Of a stretch of DNA of 45,233 bases, positions 10,301-17,033 are shown piece after piece (position 1 is the stretch's first letter; the number at the start of each line of letters is the position of its first letter). Under the pieces are notes generated by a model that saw only the letters and a list, made by a program, of their open reading frames with translations, had not been told where the DNA came from and ran no database searches. Origin of the DNA: Muribaculaceae bacterium. GTDB lineage: Bacteria > Bacteroidota > Bacteroidia > Bacteroidales > Muribaculaceae. Location: assembly GCA_017626045.1 (NCBI GenBank), contig JAGAJP010000017.1:1-45233 (forward strand), given 5' to 3'. The position numbers and the translations under genes were made by a program.

Positions 10301-10384
10301 ATGAAGCGCGGCGATGTGCGCACTCTCGGCTCCGGCATCTTCATCGTCCGCTCGGGCTCCCGCGTAGAGAAACTGCGCCAGTAA
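7346..10384 (+). CDS. Secreted protein of three tandem ~315-residue repeats with a type IX-like C-terminal tail
   Basis: About 1012 residues from the ATG at 7346, which gives a clean signal peptide (MKKILLSAF...ALA). The mature protein is three copies of one domain: nt 7406-8359, 8360-9301 and 9302 to ~10227. Each opens with G(F/Y)YR..NA.TKRYAYL and includes SDPATVF, a GGKYY/F..PF.A.FP motif, P(A/S).TPVIVECA and NRL.G, and ends (V/A).RN.A followed by Y.VMT..E. I have seen this domain type in other Bacteroidales secreted proteins but know no function. The last ~40 residues (VDVFGIDGTLL to SRVEKLRQ) resemble the short C-terminal domains linked to type IX secretion. deaD begins 11 bp downstream. 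Confidence 0.8.
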   Translation: MKKILLSAFAAIIATTALAELNGDGFYRVSNAVTKRYAYLTDNRGSFDAATTSADVNALQLFSGFDKAVSDPATVFLLQKVPGTKYDHNIGGQGTSLYDFLGTFLKILQGKDYDGKPAYYAYASKSGFTKYLGDLRDNNDPQGFPSVDAKGENRLWYIDPVSPGDDNSYFGVTPTVNAGGKYYHPFFAGFPFAASSQGMKFLMVVKVDPTYGIAVVREVNGVIPAGTPVIVECASTQPSGNRLDIRLSDSYADNSGNRLSGVYFDNSTTTHWNRTPYDANTMRCLMERNGKLVFAKAGYDYVPRNQAFLSLSGAETAVDTYEVMTEPEYNAYIDNVSRLTGEGFYRLQNAGTKRYAYMADSKGNIAGGDVDAMQLFSGLLRASSDPATVFYMELPSDAADPRERNLSSQTTNVKQAFGSYLRLSAGETVDGAQTFLMHSASGQYLGDADASSAERGDASTGASGSNRLWYLNPLSETADNHFGIAPTLTAGGKYFYPFFASFPFKAHSEGMKFYTVSRIDTDLAVMVLKELSGIVPSGTPVIVECSAPLAADNRLVVGAEGEPADISGNLLSGVYFDCTDAGHENVTPYDKESMRVLTVVNGKLMFAPADIQNVARNQAYVKLLGSSQKAVESYRVMTAAEYDEYAASLNESLPTGYYRMQNASTKRYAYLNGAKGSLSGTPDLSVLHLCNDILKAQSDPATVFGIVSGPSTVSAAERDVVTQGTSFARVFSSYTKFNPAEKVDGRQTFNISAVNGSSRIYLSDSGEGEWITAGTPGAASEWFMTPVDAQSESDWFGVTPSVTAGGKYYAPFMAGFPVTAASEGVKFHIISKVNAQQGVLIIEELEGTVPANTPVIVECAGPLASDNRLAPGETDNMAEVKGNRLKGVWFDCLEDSHANATAFNQESMRMLAADGDRLVFAKAQIDYVPRNYAFMELSGILQLGVETYKVMTQKEFEQQGGVDGVIADDATVDVFGIDGTLLRSGMKRGDVRTLGSGIFIVRSGSRVEKLRQ

Positions 10385-10395
10385 CACAAAATTTT

Positions 10396-12270
10396 ATGAC
10401 AACATTCGATCAATTGGGTGTCGCCGCCCCCTTGCTGAAGGCAATCGGGGAATTAGGTTTCGAGCACCCGATGCCTATCCAGGAGATGGTGATTCCCCAT
10501 CTCCTGGAGAAAGAGGGCGATGTGGTGGGACTCGCCCAGACCGGTACCGGCAAGACTGCCGCCTTCGGTCTTCCGCTGCTGCAGCGCACGGACTATGACT
10601 CCACCGACACACAGGCGCTCGTGATAGCGCCCACCCGCGAGCTCTGCCTGCAGATTGCCGGCGACCTCGCCGACTTCGCAAAGTATCTCGACGGCGTGCG
10701 CATCATACCGGTGTATGGCGGCAGCAGCATTGAGTCGCAGATAAGGGCCATCCGCAAGGGCGCCCAGGTGATAGTGGCGACCCCGGGACGTCTCATCGAC
10801 CTCATAAAGAGGGGAGTGGTGAAGCTCGACCATGTGCGCACCGTAATCCTCGACGAAGCCGACGAGATGCTCAACATGGGTTTCATCGACGATATCAACG
10901 AGATTCTCTCGCATGTGCCCGAAGAGCGCAAAATGCTGATGTTCTCCGCCACAATGCCGAAGGAGATCGCGGCTATCGCCCGCAATTTCATGCACGACCC
11001 GGTGGAGTTTGTGGCGGGAAACAAAAACGAAGGATCCGCCAATGTCAAGCACATCTACTATATGGTGAAGGCGCAGGACAAGTATCTCGCGCTCAAAAGG
11101 GTGGCTGACAACAATCCCGATATCTACGGCATCATCTTCTGCCGCACCAAGAAGGAGACGCAGGAGATTGCCGACAACCTGATAGCCGACGGCTACAACG
11201 CCGACTGCCTCCACGGCGACCTCTCGCAGGCGCAGCGCGACCTGGCGATGAAGAAGTTTCGCGACCACGTGACGCAGCTGCTCGTTGCCACCGACGTGGC
11301 GGCGCGTGGCCTCGACGTCGACGACCTCACCCATGTGATAAACTACGGGCTTCCCGACGACCCGGCGGTGTACACCCACCGCTCGGGCAGAACCGGACGC
11401 GCCAACAAGACCGGCGTGTCGGTGGCTATCATCCACTCGCGCGAGAGGGGTAAGCTCCGCGAGATCGAGAAGCGGATAGGCAAGACTTTCGAATACCGGA
11501 AGGTGCCGACTCCCGACCATATCATCGAGAAGCAGATATATCATCTCGCCGACCGCCTCGAAAGGGTGGAGGTAGACGAGGAGAAGATCAGCGCATATCT
11601 GCCCGGAGTCAGGAAGAAACTGGAGTGGCTCTCGGAGGAAGACCTTCTGAAGAGGGTGCTGTCGCTGGAATTCAACCGTCTCCTCGACTACTACCGCGAC
11701 ATGCCCGACATCGACCTCAACGCTCCCGACAACAAGGGCAAGGAGGGGAAAGGCTCCGACCGCAAGGGGAGAGACCGCCGCGACGAGCGCGGCGACAAGG
11801 ACCGCCGTACCGCACAGGAGGGCTACGAGCGCCTGATGGTGAACATCGGCAAGGCGGCGGGATTCTTCCCCGGAAACCTTATGGAGTTGGTAAACCGTGC
11901 CGTGCCGGGCGCTAAGCCCGAGATAGGGCGCATCGACCTGATGCCGGAATACACGCTTTTCGACGTGAGGAAGAAAGATGCGCGCCGTGTGGTGGACGCC
12001 CTGCGCAACGCCGACTTCTTCGGCAGAAAGGTGAGGGCGGAGTTCGCCACCGAGCGTGACTATGCCCGCGAGGCGAAAGACCGCCGCCGCAAGGCAGACG
12101 ATAAGAAAGCCCGCAAGGACAGGAAACGGAAGTCCGACGCCCCCTCTGCCCGCACCGACTATGAGATGTCGCTCGGCAAGGGGAAGTCTTCCAGAAAAGG
12201 GAAGAAGAAGGCAGACGAAGCCGCCGCGAAACCCAAATACAACGGAAACTTCGATATCTTCAAGAAATGA
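10396..12270 (+). CDS. deaD: DEAD-box ATP-dependent RNA helicase with DbpA-type RNA-binding domain
   Basis: 624 residues. The helicase core shows the Q motif (GFEHPMPIQ), motif I AQTGTGKT (48-55), DEAD (153-156), SAT (~185) and motif VI HRSGRTGRA (~328). A DbpA-like RNA-recognition domain (~475-555, YERLMVNIGKAAGFFPGNLM) follows, then a Lys/Arg-rich tail. Proteins of this CsdA/DeaD type unwind RNA during ribosome assembly, mRNA decay and cold adaptation. The ATG at 10396 gives a standard N-terminus. The stop overlaps the next ATG by four bases, suggesting coupling with the DUF3256 gene. The general class is firm; the exact orthologue is less so. Confidence 0.93.
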   Translation: MTTFDQLGVAAPLLKAIGELGFEHPMPIQEMVIPHLLEKEGDVVGLAQTGTGKTAAFGLPLLQRTDYDSTDTQALVIAPTRELCLQIAGDLADFAKYLDGVRIIPVYGGSSIESQIRAIRKGAQVIVATPGRLIDLIKRGVVKLDHVRTVILDEADEMLNMGFIDDINEILSHVPEERKMLMFSATMPKEIAAIARNFMHDPVEFVAGNKNEGSANVKHIYYMVKAQDKYLALKRVADNNPDIYGIIFCRTKKETQEIADNLIADGYNADCLHGDLSQAQRDLAMKKFRDHVTQLLVATDVAARGLDVDDLTHVINYGLPDDPAVYTHRSGRTGRANKTGVSVAIIHSRERGKLREIEKRIGKTFEYRKVPTPDHIIEKQIYHLADRLERVEVDEEKISAYLPGVRKKLEWLSEEDLLKRVLSLEFNRLLDYYRDMPDIDLNAPDNKGKEGKGSDRKGRDRRDERGDKDRRTAQEGYERLMVNIGKAAGFFPGNLMELVNRAVPGAKPEIGRIDLMPEYTLFDVRKKDARRVVDALRNADFFGRKVRAEFATERDYAREAKDRRRKADDKKARKDRKRKSDAPSARTDYEMSLGKGKSSRKGKKKADEAAAKPKYNGNFDIFKK

Positions 12271-12320
12271 AGGCTGAAAGAAAAGTGAAGACTGAAAGAG
12301 AAATGAAGGTAGAAAGAAAT
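12267..12320. repeat. 18-bp x3 direct repeat (54 bp) at the DUF3256 start
   Basis: The three 18-bp units begin atgaaggct, gtgaagact and atgaaggta, each followed by gaaaga plus three more bases. They keep the reading frame, and each supplies a possible start codon. Total length is 54 bp, the same as the 9-bp arrays nearby. Confidence 0.75.
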
Positions 12321-13058
12321 GTCTCAGGATGGCGCCAGGCGCTCCTGCGCCTGGCAGCCGCCGCGGCGATTCTCCTCGCCGCCGCTCCGGCTCCCCGCGC
12401 AGCAGGGCTCACAGACCGGTCAGACCAGTCCGACAGGTCCGACAGGTCCGACCAGTCCGACAAGTCCGACCCCAATAAGCTGACAGCCCTGAAAGTCTTC
12501 GCATTTATCCCTCTCGAGGTGCTCGACATGCTCCGCCCCTCGACCCGCCTCGACATGATCGACTACTACGAGCAAGCCGACAGCCTCCTGAGCGCCCCCA
12601 ACGCCCTCGGAGGCTCGAGCCGTTTTCTCCAGGTCGCCGACGACTACCTCAAGATGCAGGTCACGCCCGTCAGCACCCTCGAGATCAAAATTCTCCCCTT
12701 CGTGAAAAAAGAAAAGGTCATAATGACCCTCTACACCACCGGCAGCGATGACGGCGCCAAGGACACCGACGTGCGCTTCTTCGACGAGACCCTGCGCCCG
12801 ATGCATCCGGGAGACTTCATCAAACCTCCCAAACTGAAGAATTTCTTCAATCTCAAGAACTCGAAGGTAAAGGAAAATGAGATCCGCGAGGCGCTCCCAT
12901 TCATGGCGGTGTGGTACACCACCGGTCCCGGCGACACGCCGCTGACCGCCCGGCTGACCACCCTCTCCATCCTCCCCCAGGAAACCGCCGACCTCCTCCG
13001 CCCCCTTCTCCTCCCCCCGCTCTCCGCCCCCTGGCACCACGCCTACCGCTTCCGCTAA
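12267..13058 (+). CDS. DUF3256-family secreted protein with an in-frame 9-bp repeat insert
   Basis: 263 residues. The part from ~residue 75 matches DUF3256, a Bacteroidota family of unknown role, as in FLQVADDYLKMQVTPVSTLEIKILP and DVRFFDETLRP. The start overlaps the deaD stop (ATGA). Two more in-frame starters follow, GTG 12285 and ATG 12303, because the first 54 bp are three copies of an 18-bp unit. ATG 12303 leaves a normal signal peptide (MKVERNVSGWRQALLRL...) and may be the real start. Right after the signal peptide, nt 12414-12467 encode DRSDQSDRSDRSDQSDKS from six 9-bp units. This stretch is foreign to the family as I know it. The stop codon lies at the start of another 9-bp array. Confidence 0.8.
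   Translation: MKAERKVKTEREMKVERNVSGWRQALLRLAAAAAILLAAAPAPRAAGLTDRSDQSDRSDRSDQSDKSDPNKLTALKVFAFIPLEVLDMLRPSTRLDMIDYYEQADSLLSAPNALGGSSRFLQVADDYLKMQVTPVSTLEIKILPFVKKEKVIMTLYTTGSDDGAKDTDVRFFDETLRPMHPGDFIKPPKLKNFFNLKNSKVKENEIREALPFMAVWYTTGPGDTPLTARLTTLSILPQETADLLRPLLLPPLSAPWHHAYRFR
12414..12467. repeat. 9-bp tandem array (gac.ngtcc x6) inside a coding region
   Basis: Six units: gaccggtca, gaccagtcc, gacaggtcc, gacaggtcc, gaccagtcc, gacaagtcc. A partial seventh follows. In frame they read as Ser-Asp plus Arg, Gln or Lys, placed between the signal peptide and the conserved domain. Confidence 0.9.
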
Positions 13059-13107
13059 AGCAGCTAAAATAGCTAAGACAGCTAAGATAGCTAAAGTAGC
13101 TATAATA
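13054..13107. repeat. 9-bp tandem array (gctaNNNta x6) at the DUF3256 stop
   Basis: Six units: gctaaagca, gctaaaata, gctaagaca, gctaagata, gctaaagta, gctataata. The first unit contains the stop codon of the DUF3256 gene. The unit family matches the array at 42379-42432. Confidence 0.9.
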
Positions 13108-13120
13108 GCTCTCCAAAAGA

Positions 13121-13148
13121 ATCCAAAATCCAAAATTCAAAATAAATG
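13121..13148. repeat. 7-bp tandem array ending in the gltX start codon
   Basis: Units atccaaa, atccaaa, attcaaa and ataaatg run in register. The last three bases of the fourth are the gltX ATG (13146-13148). It follows the 9-bp array after 13 bp. Confidence 0.7.
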
Positions 13149-14678
13149 AGAACCCGAGTAAGATTCGCTCCCTCTCCCACGGGACCGCTCCATATCGGCG
13201 GAGTGCGTACCGCTCTATACAATTATCTCTTCGCCCGCCAGCACGGCGGCGACATGATCCTGCGTATTGAAGACACCGACAGCCGCCGCTTTGTGCCGGG
13301 TGCCGAGGACTATATCAACGAGAGTCTCCGCTGGCTCGGCATCGGCATCGACGAGGGTGTGCGCGAAGGTGGCGCCTACGGCCCCTACAAGCAGAGCGAG
13401 CGCCGCGACATCTACCGTCGCTACGCCCGTCAGCTTCTCGACGACGGCAAGGCGTATATCGCCTTCGACACTCCCGAGGAACTCGAGGCTGCGCGAGCAG
13501 AAAAGCCCAACTTCCAGTATGACGCCCACACGCGCGGCAGCATGCGCAACTCGCTGACGCTCCCCGCCGAGGAGGTGAAGAGGCTCATCGACAGCGGCGC
13601 CCAGTATGTGGTGCGCTTCAAGATAGAGCCGGACGTGGACGTGCATGTCCACGACCTGATACGCGGAGAGGTGGTGATCAACTCCAACATTCTCGACGAC
13701 AAGGTTCTCTATAAGAGTGCCGACGACCTCCCGACATATCATCTCGCCAATATCGTCGACGACCACCTCATGGAGGTGAGCCACGTGATACGAGGCGAGG
13801 AATGGCTCCCGTCGGCTCCGCTCCATGTGCTTCTATACCGCGCGTTCGGTTGGGAAGACATCATGCCGCAGTTCGTGCACCTGCCCCTGCTGCTGAAGCC
13901 GGTGGGCAACGGCAAACTGTCGAAGCGCGACGGCGATAAACTCGGTTTTCCGGTGTTCCCGCTCGAATGGCACGACCCGCAGAGCGGCGAGGTGTCGTCG
14001 GGCTATCGTGAGAAGGGGTATCTGCCGGAGGCGGTGGTGAACTTCCTCGCGCTCCTCGGCTGGAATCCCGGCGACGACAGCGAACTGATGTCGATGGACG
14101 ACCTTATCGCGAAATTCTCCTTCGACCACTGCTCCAAGGCGGGCGCCAAGTTCGACTACAAGAAAGGCATCTGGTTCAACCACGAGTATCTGATGCGCAT
14201 GGACGACATGCAGCTTGCCGAACTCTTCATGCCGGTGCTCCGCGAGCGTCTTGCCGAGGCGGGCAAGAGTGCCGATGACTTCGGCATGGACTACATCGCA
14301 AGGGCTGTGGGCATGGTGAAGGGACGCATCGAGTTTGTGCAGGACCTATGGGCTCAGGGAGACTTCTTCTTCCTCGCACCCTCCTCGTATGCCGAGAAAG
14401 ACGTGAAGAAGAGATGGCAGGCAGACACTCCCGCCATCATGGAGGAGCTCTGCGGCGTGCTCGAGGGCATCGACGACATGACTTCCGCCAATGCCGAGAA
14501 GATAGTGCTCGACTGGATAGCCGCCAAGGGCTACCACCTCGGCAACGTAATGAACGCCTTCCGTCTCGCAGTGGTAGGCGCCTGCCGCGGCCCGCACATG
14601 TTTGACATCACCGAGCTGATGCCCAAGACCGAAGTACTCGCCCGCATCCGCAAAGCGATATCCCGAATTGATAATTGA
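13146..14678 (+). CDS. gltX: Glutamyl-tRNA synthetase
   Basis: Class I synthetase that charges tRNA-Glu. The 510 residues are of usual length. The HIGH motif appears as [19 protein letters not shown] (from residue 8) and the KMSKS loop as KLSKRDGDK (~257-265). The ATG at 13146 gives [14 protein letters not shown], the standard beginning. It lies downstream of the DUF3256 gene across a 9-bp and a 7-bp array with no terminator, so it may be read from the same transcript. The stop codon lies in a short 7-bp periodic patch, followed by a perfect 9-bp array. It should be discriminating or non-discriminating depending on whether gatCAB is present elsewhere, which cannot be judged here. Confidence 0.97.
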   Translation: MRTRVRFAPSPTGPLHIGGVRTALYNYLFARQHGGDMILRIEDTDSRRFVPGAEDYINESLRWLGIGIDEGVREGGAYGPYKQSERRDIYRRYARQLLDDGKAYIAFDTPEELEAARAEKPNFQYDAHTRGSMRNSLTLPAEEVKRLIDSGAQYVVRFKIEPDVDVHVHDLIRGEVVINSNILDDKVLYKSADDLPTYHLANIVDDHLMEVSHVIRGEEWLPSAPLHVLLYRAFGWEDIMPQFVHLPLLLKPVGNGKLSKRDGDKLGFPVFPLEWHDPQSGEVSSGYREKGYLPEAVVNFLALLGWNPGDDSELMSMDDLIAKFSFDHCSKAGAKFDYKKGIWFNHEYLMRMDDMQLAELFMPVLRERLAEAGKSADDFGMDYIARAVGMVKGRIEFVQDLWAQGDFFFLAPSSYAEKDVKKRWQADTPAIMEELCGVLEGIDDMTSANAEKIVLDWIAAKGYHLGNVMNAFRLAVVGACRGPHMFDITELMPKTEVLARIRKAISRIDN

Positions 14679-14685
14679 GAATCAC
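14665..14685. repeat. Short 7-bp periodic patch across the gltX stop
   Basis: Units gaattga, taattga and gaatcac; the gltX stop codon is inside the second. Only three units, the last degenerate, so support comes mainly from likeness to other loci. Confidence 0.45.
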
Positions 14686-14695
14686 GCTGACTCAA

Positions 14696-14749
14696 GACCA
14701 ATTAGACCAATTAGACCAATTAGACCAATTAGACCAATCAGCCCAATAA
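14696..14749. repeat. 9-bp tandem array (gaccaatta x6)
   Basis: Four perfect gaccaatta units, then gaccaatca and the degenerate gcccaataa, make 54 bp downstream of gltX. It is non-coding. Confidence 0.92.
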
Positions 14750-14815
14750 AAAATCATTTTTTCAATTCTTTCCAAATTCTCCAAAACAAATTGAAATAAA
14801 AAAGTGTTTTTCTAT

Positions 14816-14862
14816 TATAGTGATGTCTTTGCCCGGAATTGCCGGGCAAAGACGACACTATA
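14816..14862 (+). other. Long imperfect inverted repeat upstream of the Omp28-like gene
   Basis: The left arm 14816-14836 and right arm 14842-14862 are each 21 nt and pair with only two mismatches around a 5-nt loop (aattg). The inner part is tctttgcccgg/ccgggcaaaga. No T-run follows, so it is not a classic terminator. It ends 30 bp before the next start codon, inside or near the 5' leader. Confidence 0.7.
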
Positions 14863-14892
14863 GTTGACGATAACAACTCTAAACAAAACCAT

Positions 14893-16719
14893 ATGAAAAA
14901 AATTCTACTCGCATCACTCCTTCTCCCCGCAATGCTCTGCAACGCGGCGGATACTATGGAGTTCTCCTATGCAGACGGTTGCAGCGACTATCTTGGCACT
15001 TCAAAAAAGGAAAACTTCGACGTGGCGATTTTCCTTCCGGGAAGCCAGTTCAAGGACTACAGGGTTGCATATATCAAGGCACCCCTCAACAAGACGAAAG
15101 ACAACGACTACGCGAAGTATGATAACCTTTCCGTGTGGGTGTCGACAGAACTGACACTTGATGGCAAGGTCAACAAGCCGGACGTGTCATATCCCGCCAC
15201 TGTTGATGAGAACGGGTATGTCAGCATTGAACTGCCCGAGACTTTCACTATCTCCGACAAAGGCGCGTATGTGGGATATTCCTTCAATGTCACCTCTCTT
15301 GACTCGGGTACAAAATACCCTATCGGAATCGGTATGCCCATGAACGAGAACGGACTCTGGATTCACAGTTCTCGCACGTATCTGAAATGGACAGACTTGG
15401 CTGAAAAACAGGGATATTCATCCGCCATTACAGTCGGACTCCAGTCTGACAGCTTTTCCGGGGAGTCGGTTTGCTTTTCACAAGTGCCGGGTGAGGCATA
15501 TGTCTCGCTCAACACAGAGAAGCCGGTCGATGTGGTACTCGCCACTTTCGGAACGGCTCCGGTTTCATCTATAGACTATGAAATAACGGTAGCCGGAGCA
15601 ACTTCCTCCTATCATTATGACCTTCCGGAGGTTGTCCCCGCCCGCCTCGGCAAGGCGTTTAACGCTTCAGTCGTCATCCCGGCGCAGCAGAGCGTCTTGT
15701 CTGAAGACATCTCGCTCAGAGTGACAAAAGTGAACGGTGTCGAGAACAAGGCTACAAACGGCAGTTCCGCCTCGATGAGACTTAACGTCCTCAAGTTCGT
15801 TCCCGAGCATCAGGCACTCTTCGAGGAGTATACCGGCACATGGTGTGGATGGTGTACCCGCGGATATGCCGCTCTCGAGCATATCAAGAATAATTATCCC
15901 GCTTTCGTGACTGCGGCATACCACAACGGCGACCCCATGACCTGCATGTCAAGCTATCCCAACACAGTCAGCGGCTTTCCCGGCTCTTTTCTTGACAGAA
16001 GCATAAGCGGAGACCCTTATTACGGTACTCAGAAATACAATACTATGCTTCCTATCGTAGACGAGATTCTGGCGATTAACGAGCAGTATACCCCCTGGAG
16101 CATCAAAGTGGCTCATATCTGGGACAATGACGATACTCTTACTGCGAATGTCGACGTAATGTGTAACGAAGACGCGGCAGGAAACTTCAAACTCGCATAT
16201 ATTCTCGTTTCCGACGGACTTTCCGGTGAAAAATGGGCGCAGAACAATAGTTATGCAAGTTATGCGCAGGACGAAAGCGTAATTCCGGAACTTAACAATT
16301 TCTGCCATGGCGGTATCTATGGTCAAAGTTCGGTGAAGGGACTCATGTTTGACGATGTGGTGATCACAAGCCAGGGCGTGAAGGGTGTCTCCGGCAGCCT
16401 TCCCGAAACCATCAAGGCTGAGGAGATGATGAGCCACAGCTTCACTTTCGACCTCACAAAGATCAAGCCCGAACTGATTCCCGACAAGAACAAGCTCCGC
16501 ATCATCGTGGCTGTTCTCGACTCCAAGGGCAGGTCGCTCAACTGCGCAAAGCAGGACGTGACCGACTACACCGGCGCAGCAGTCGAAGGTGTTGAGGTTT
16601 CCGACAACGACGCTCCGGTGGAATACTACAACCTCAACGGTGTCAAGGTGTCCGAACCCACACACGGCATCTATATCCGCCGCCAGGGCTCACGTACATC
16701 GAAAGTTGTCATCAAGTAA
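14893..16719 (+). CDS. Omp28/thioredoxin-like secreted protein with type IX-like C-terminal tail
   Basis: About 608 residues from the ATG at 14893, which directly starts a signal peptide (MKKILLASLLLPAMLCNA). An upstream ATG at 14839 lies in a hairpin and is unlikely. The first ~300 residues are beta-rich and unassigned. Then EEYTGTWCGWCTRGYAALEH, with the Cys pair at residues 317 and 321 in WCGWC, marks a thioredoxin-like fold as in Omp28-related proteins. The end (PVEYYNLNGVKV...GIYIRRQGSR) is the short tail common on Bacteroidales secreted proteins and linked to type IX secretion. A redox or thiol role outside the cytoplasm is inference. A strong terminator follows at 16782. Confidence 0.82.
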   Translation: MKKILLASLLLPAMLCNAADTMEFSYADGCSDYLGTSKKENFDVAIFLPGSQFKDYRVAYIKAPLNKTKDNDYAKYDNLSVWVSTELTLDGKVNKPDVSYPATVDENGYVSIELPETFTISDKGAYVGYSFNVTSLDSGTKYPIGIGMPMNENGLWIHSSRTYLKWTDLAEKQGYSSAITVGLQSDSFSGESVCFSQVPGEAYVSLNTEKPVDVVLATFGTAPVSSIDYEITVAGATSSYHYDLPEVVPARLGKAFNASVVIPAQQSVLSEDISLRVTKVNGVENKATNGSSASMRLNVLKFVPEHQALFEEYTGTWCGWCTRGYAALEHIKNNYPAFVTAAYHNGDPMTCMSSYPNTVSGFPGSFLDRSISGDPYYGTQKYNTMLPIVDEILAINEQYTPWSIKVAHIWDNDDTLTANVDVMCNEDAAGNFKLAYILVSDGLSGEKWAQNNSYASYAQDESVIPELNNFCHGGIYGQSSVKGLMFDDVVITSQGVKGVSGSLPETIKAEEMMSHSFTFDLTKIKPELIPDKNKLRIIVAVLDSKGRSLNCAKQDVTDYTGAAVEGVEVSDNDAPVEYYNLNGVKVSEPTHGIYIRRQGSRTSKVVIK

Positions 16720-16781
16720 GGATAATTTATAATACATTTAAAGGTTTAATAATGGAGGAGTCCGATCCTATGAGACTACCG

Positions 16782-16816
16782 GGGAGGCAATGCGTGAGCA
16801 TTGCCTCCCTTTTTTA
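16782..16816 (+). terminator. Rho-independent terminator after the Omp28-like gene
   Basis: Arms gggaggcaatgc (16782-16793) and gcattgcctccc (16798-16809) pair perfectly over a gtga loop and are followed by seven T. Confidence 0.92.
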
Positions 16817-16855
16817 ATTTTTCTTAGCTACTTAGCTTACAATTTTCAATTTCTC

Positions 16856-16886
16856 TTGTGCAATTGAGAAATTATTTATAAATTTG
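16856..16886 (+). promoter_or_regulatory. Bacteroidota-type promoter of the RluB-like gene
   Basis: A -33 element TTG (16856-16858), a 20-bp spacer and TAAATTTG (16879-16886) match the primary sigma consensus TTG/TTTG-N20-TAnnTTTG. Transcription should start near 16893, giving a ~140-nt leader. The -33 element lies in a stretch with weak 7-bp periodicity (16841-16875). The leader includes a short open frame of eight codons at 16996. Confidence 0.8.
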
Positions 16887-17033
16887 CAGTGTAAACCAAT
16901 AAAACTCACAAAAGTCCACCGGTAAACAATCATCAACCCTTAAATTTACCCGATTTTAAACCACAATTAACCCTCACTCAGCGGCGTATATATTGATGGC
17001 GAGATGTCATAAGCCGCCGTAAAAATCAAGACA

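Noticed and set aside
14696..14749. CRISPR-like array
   Set aside because: Units are 9 bp with no spacers, and no cas gene is present.
16996..17022. Eight-codon open frame in the RluB-like leader (MARCHKPP)
   Set aside because: It is short and without supporting signal. It could be a leader peptide, but chance is as likely.
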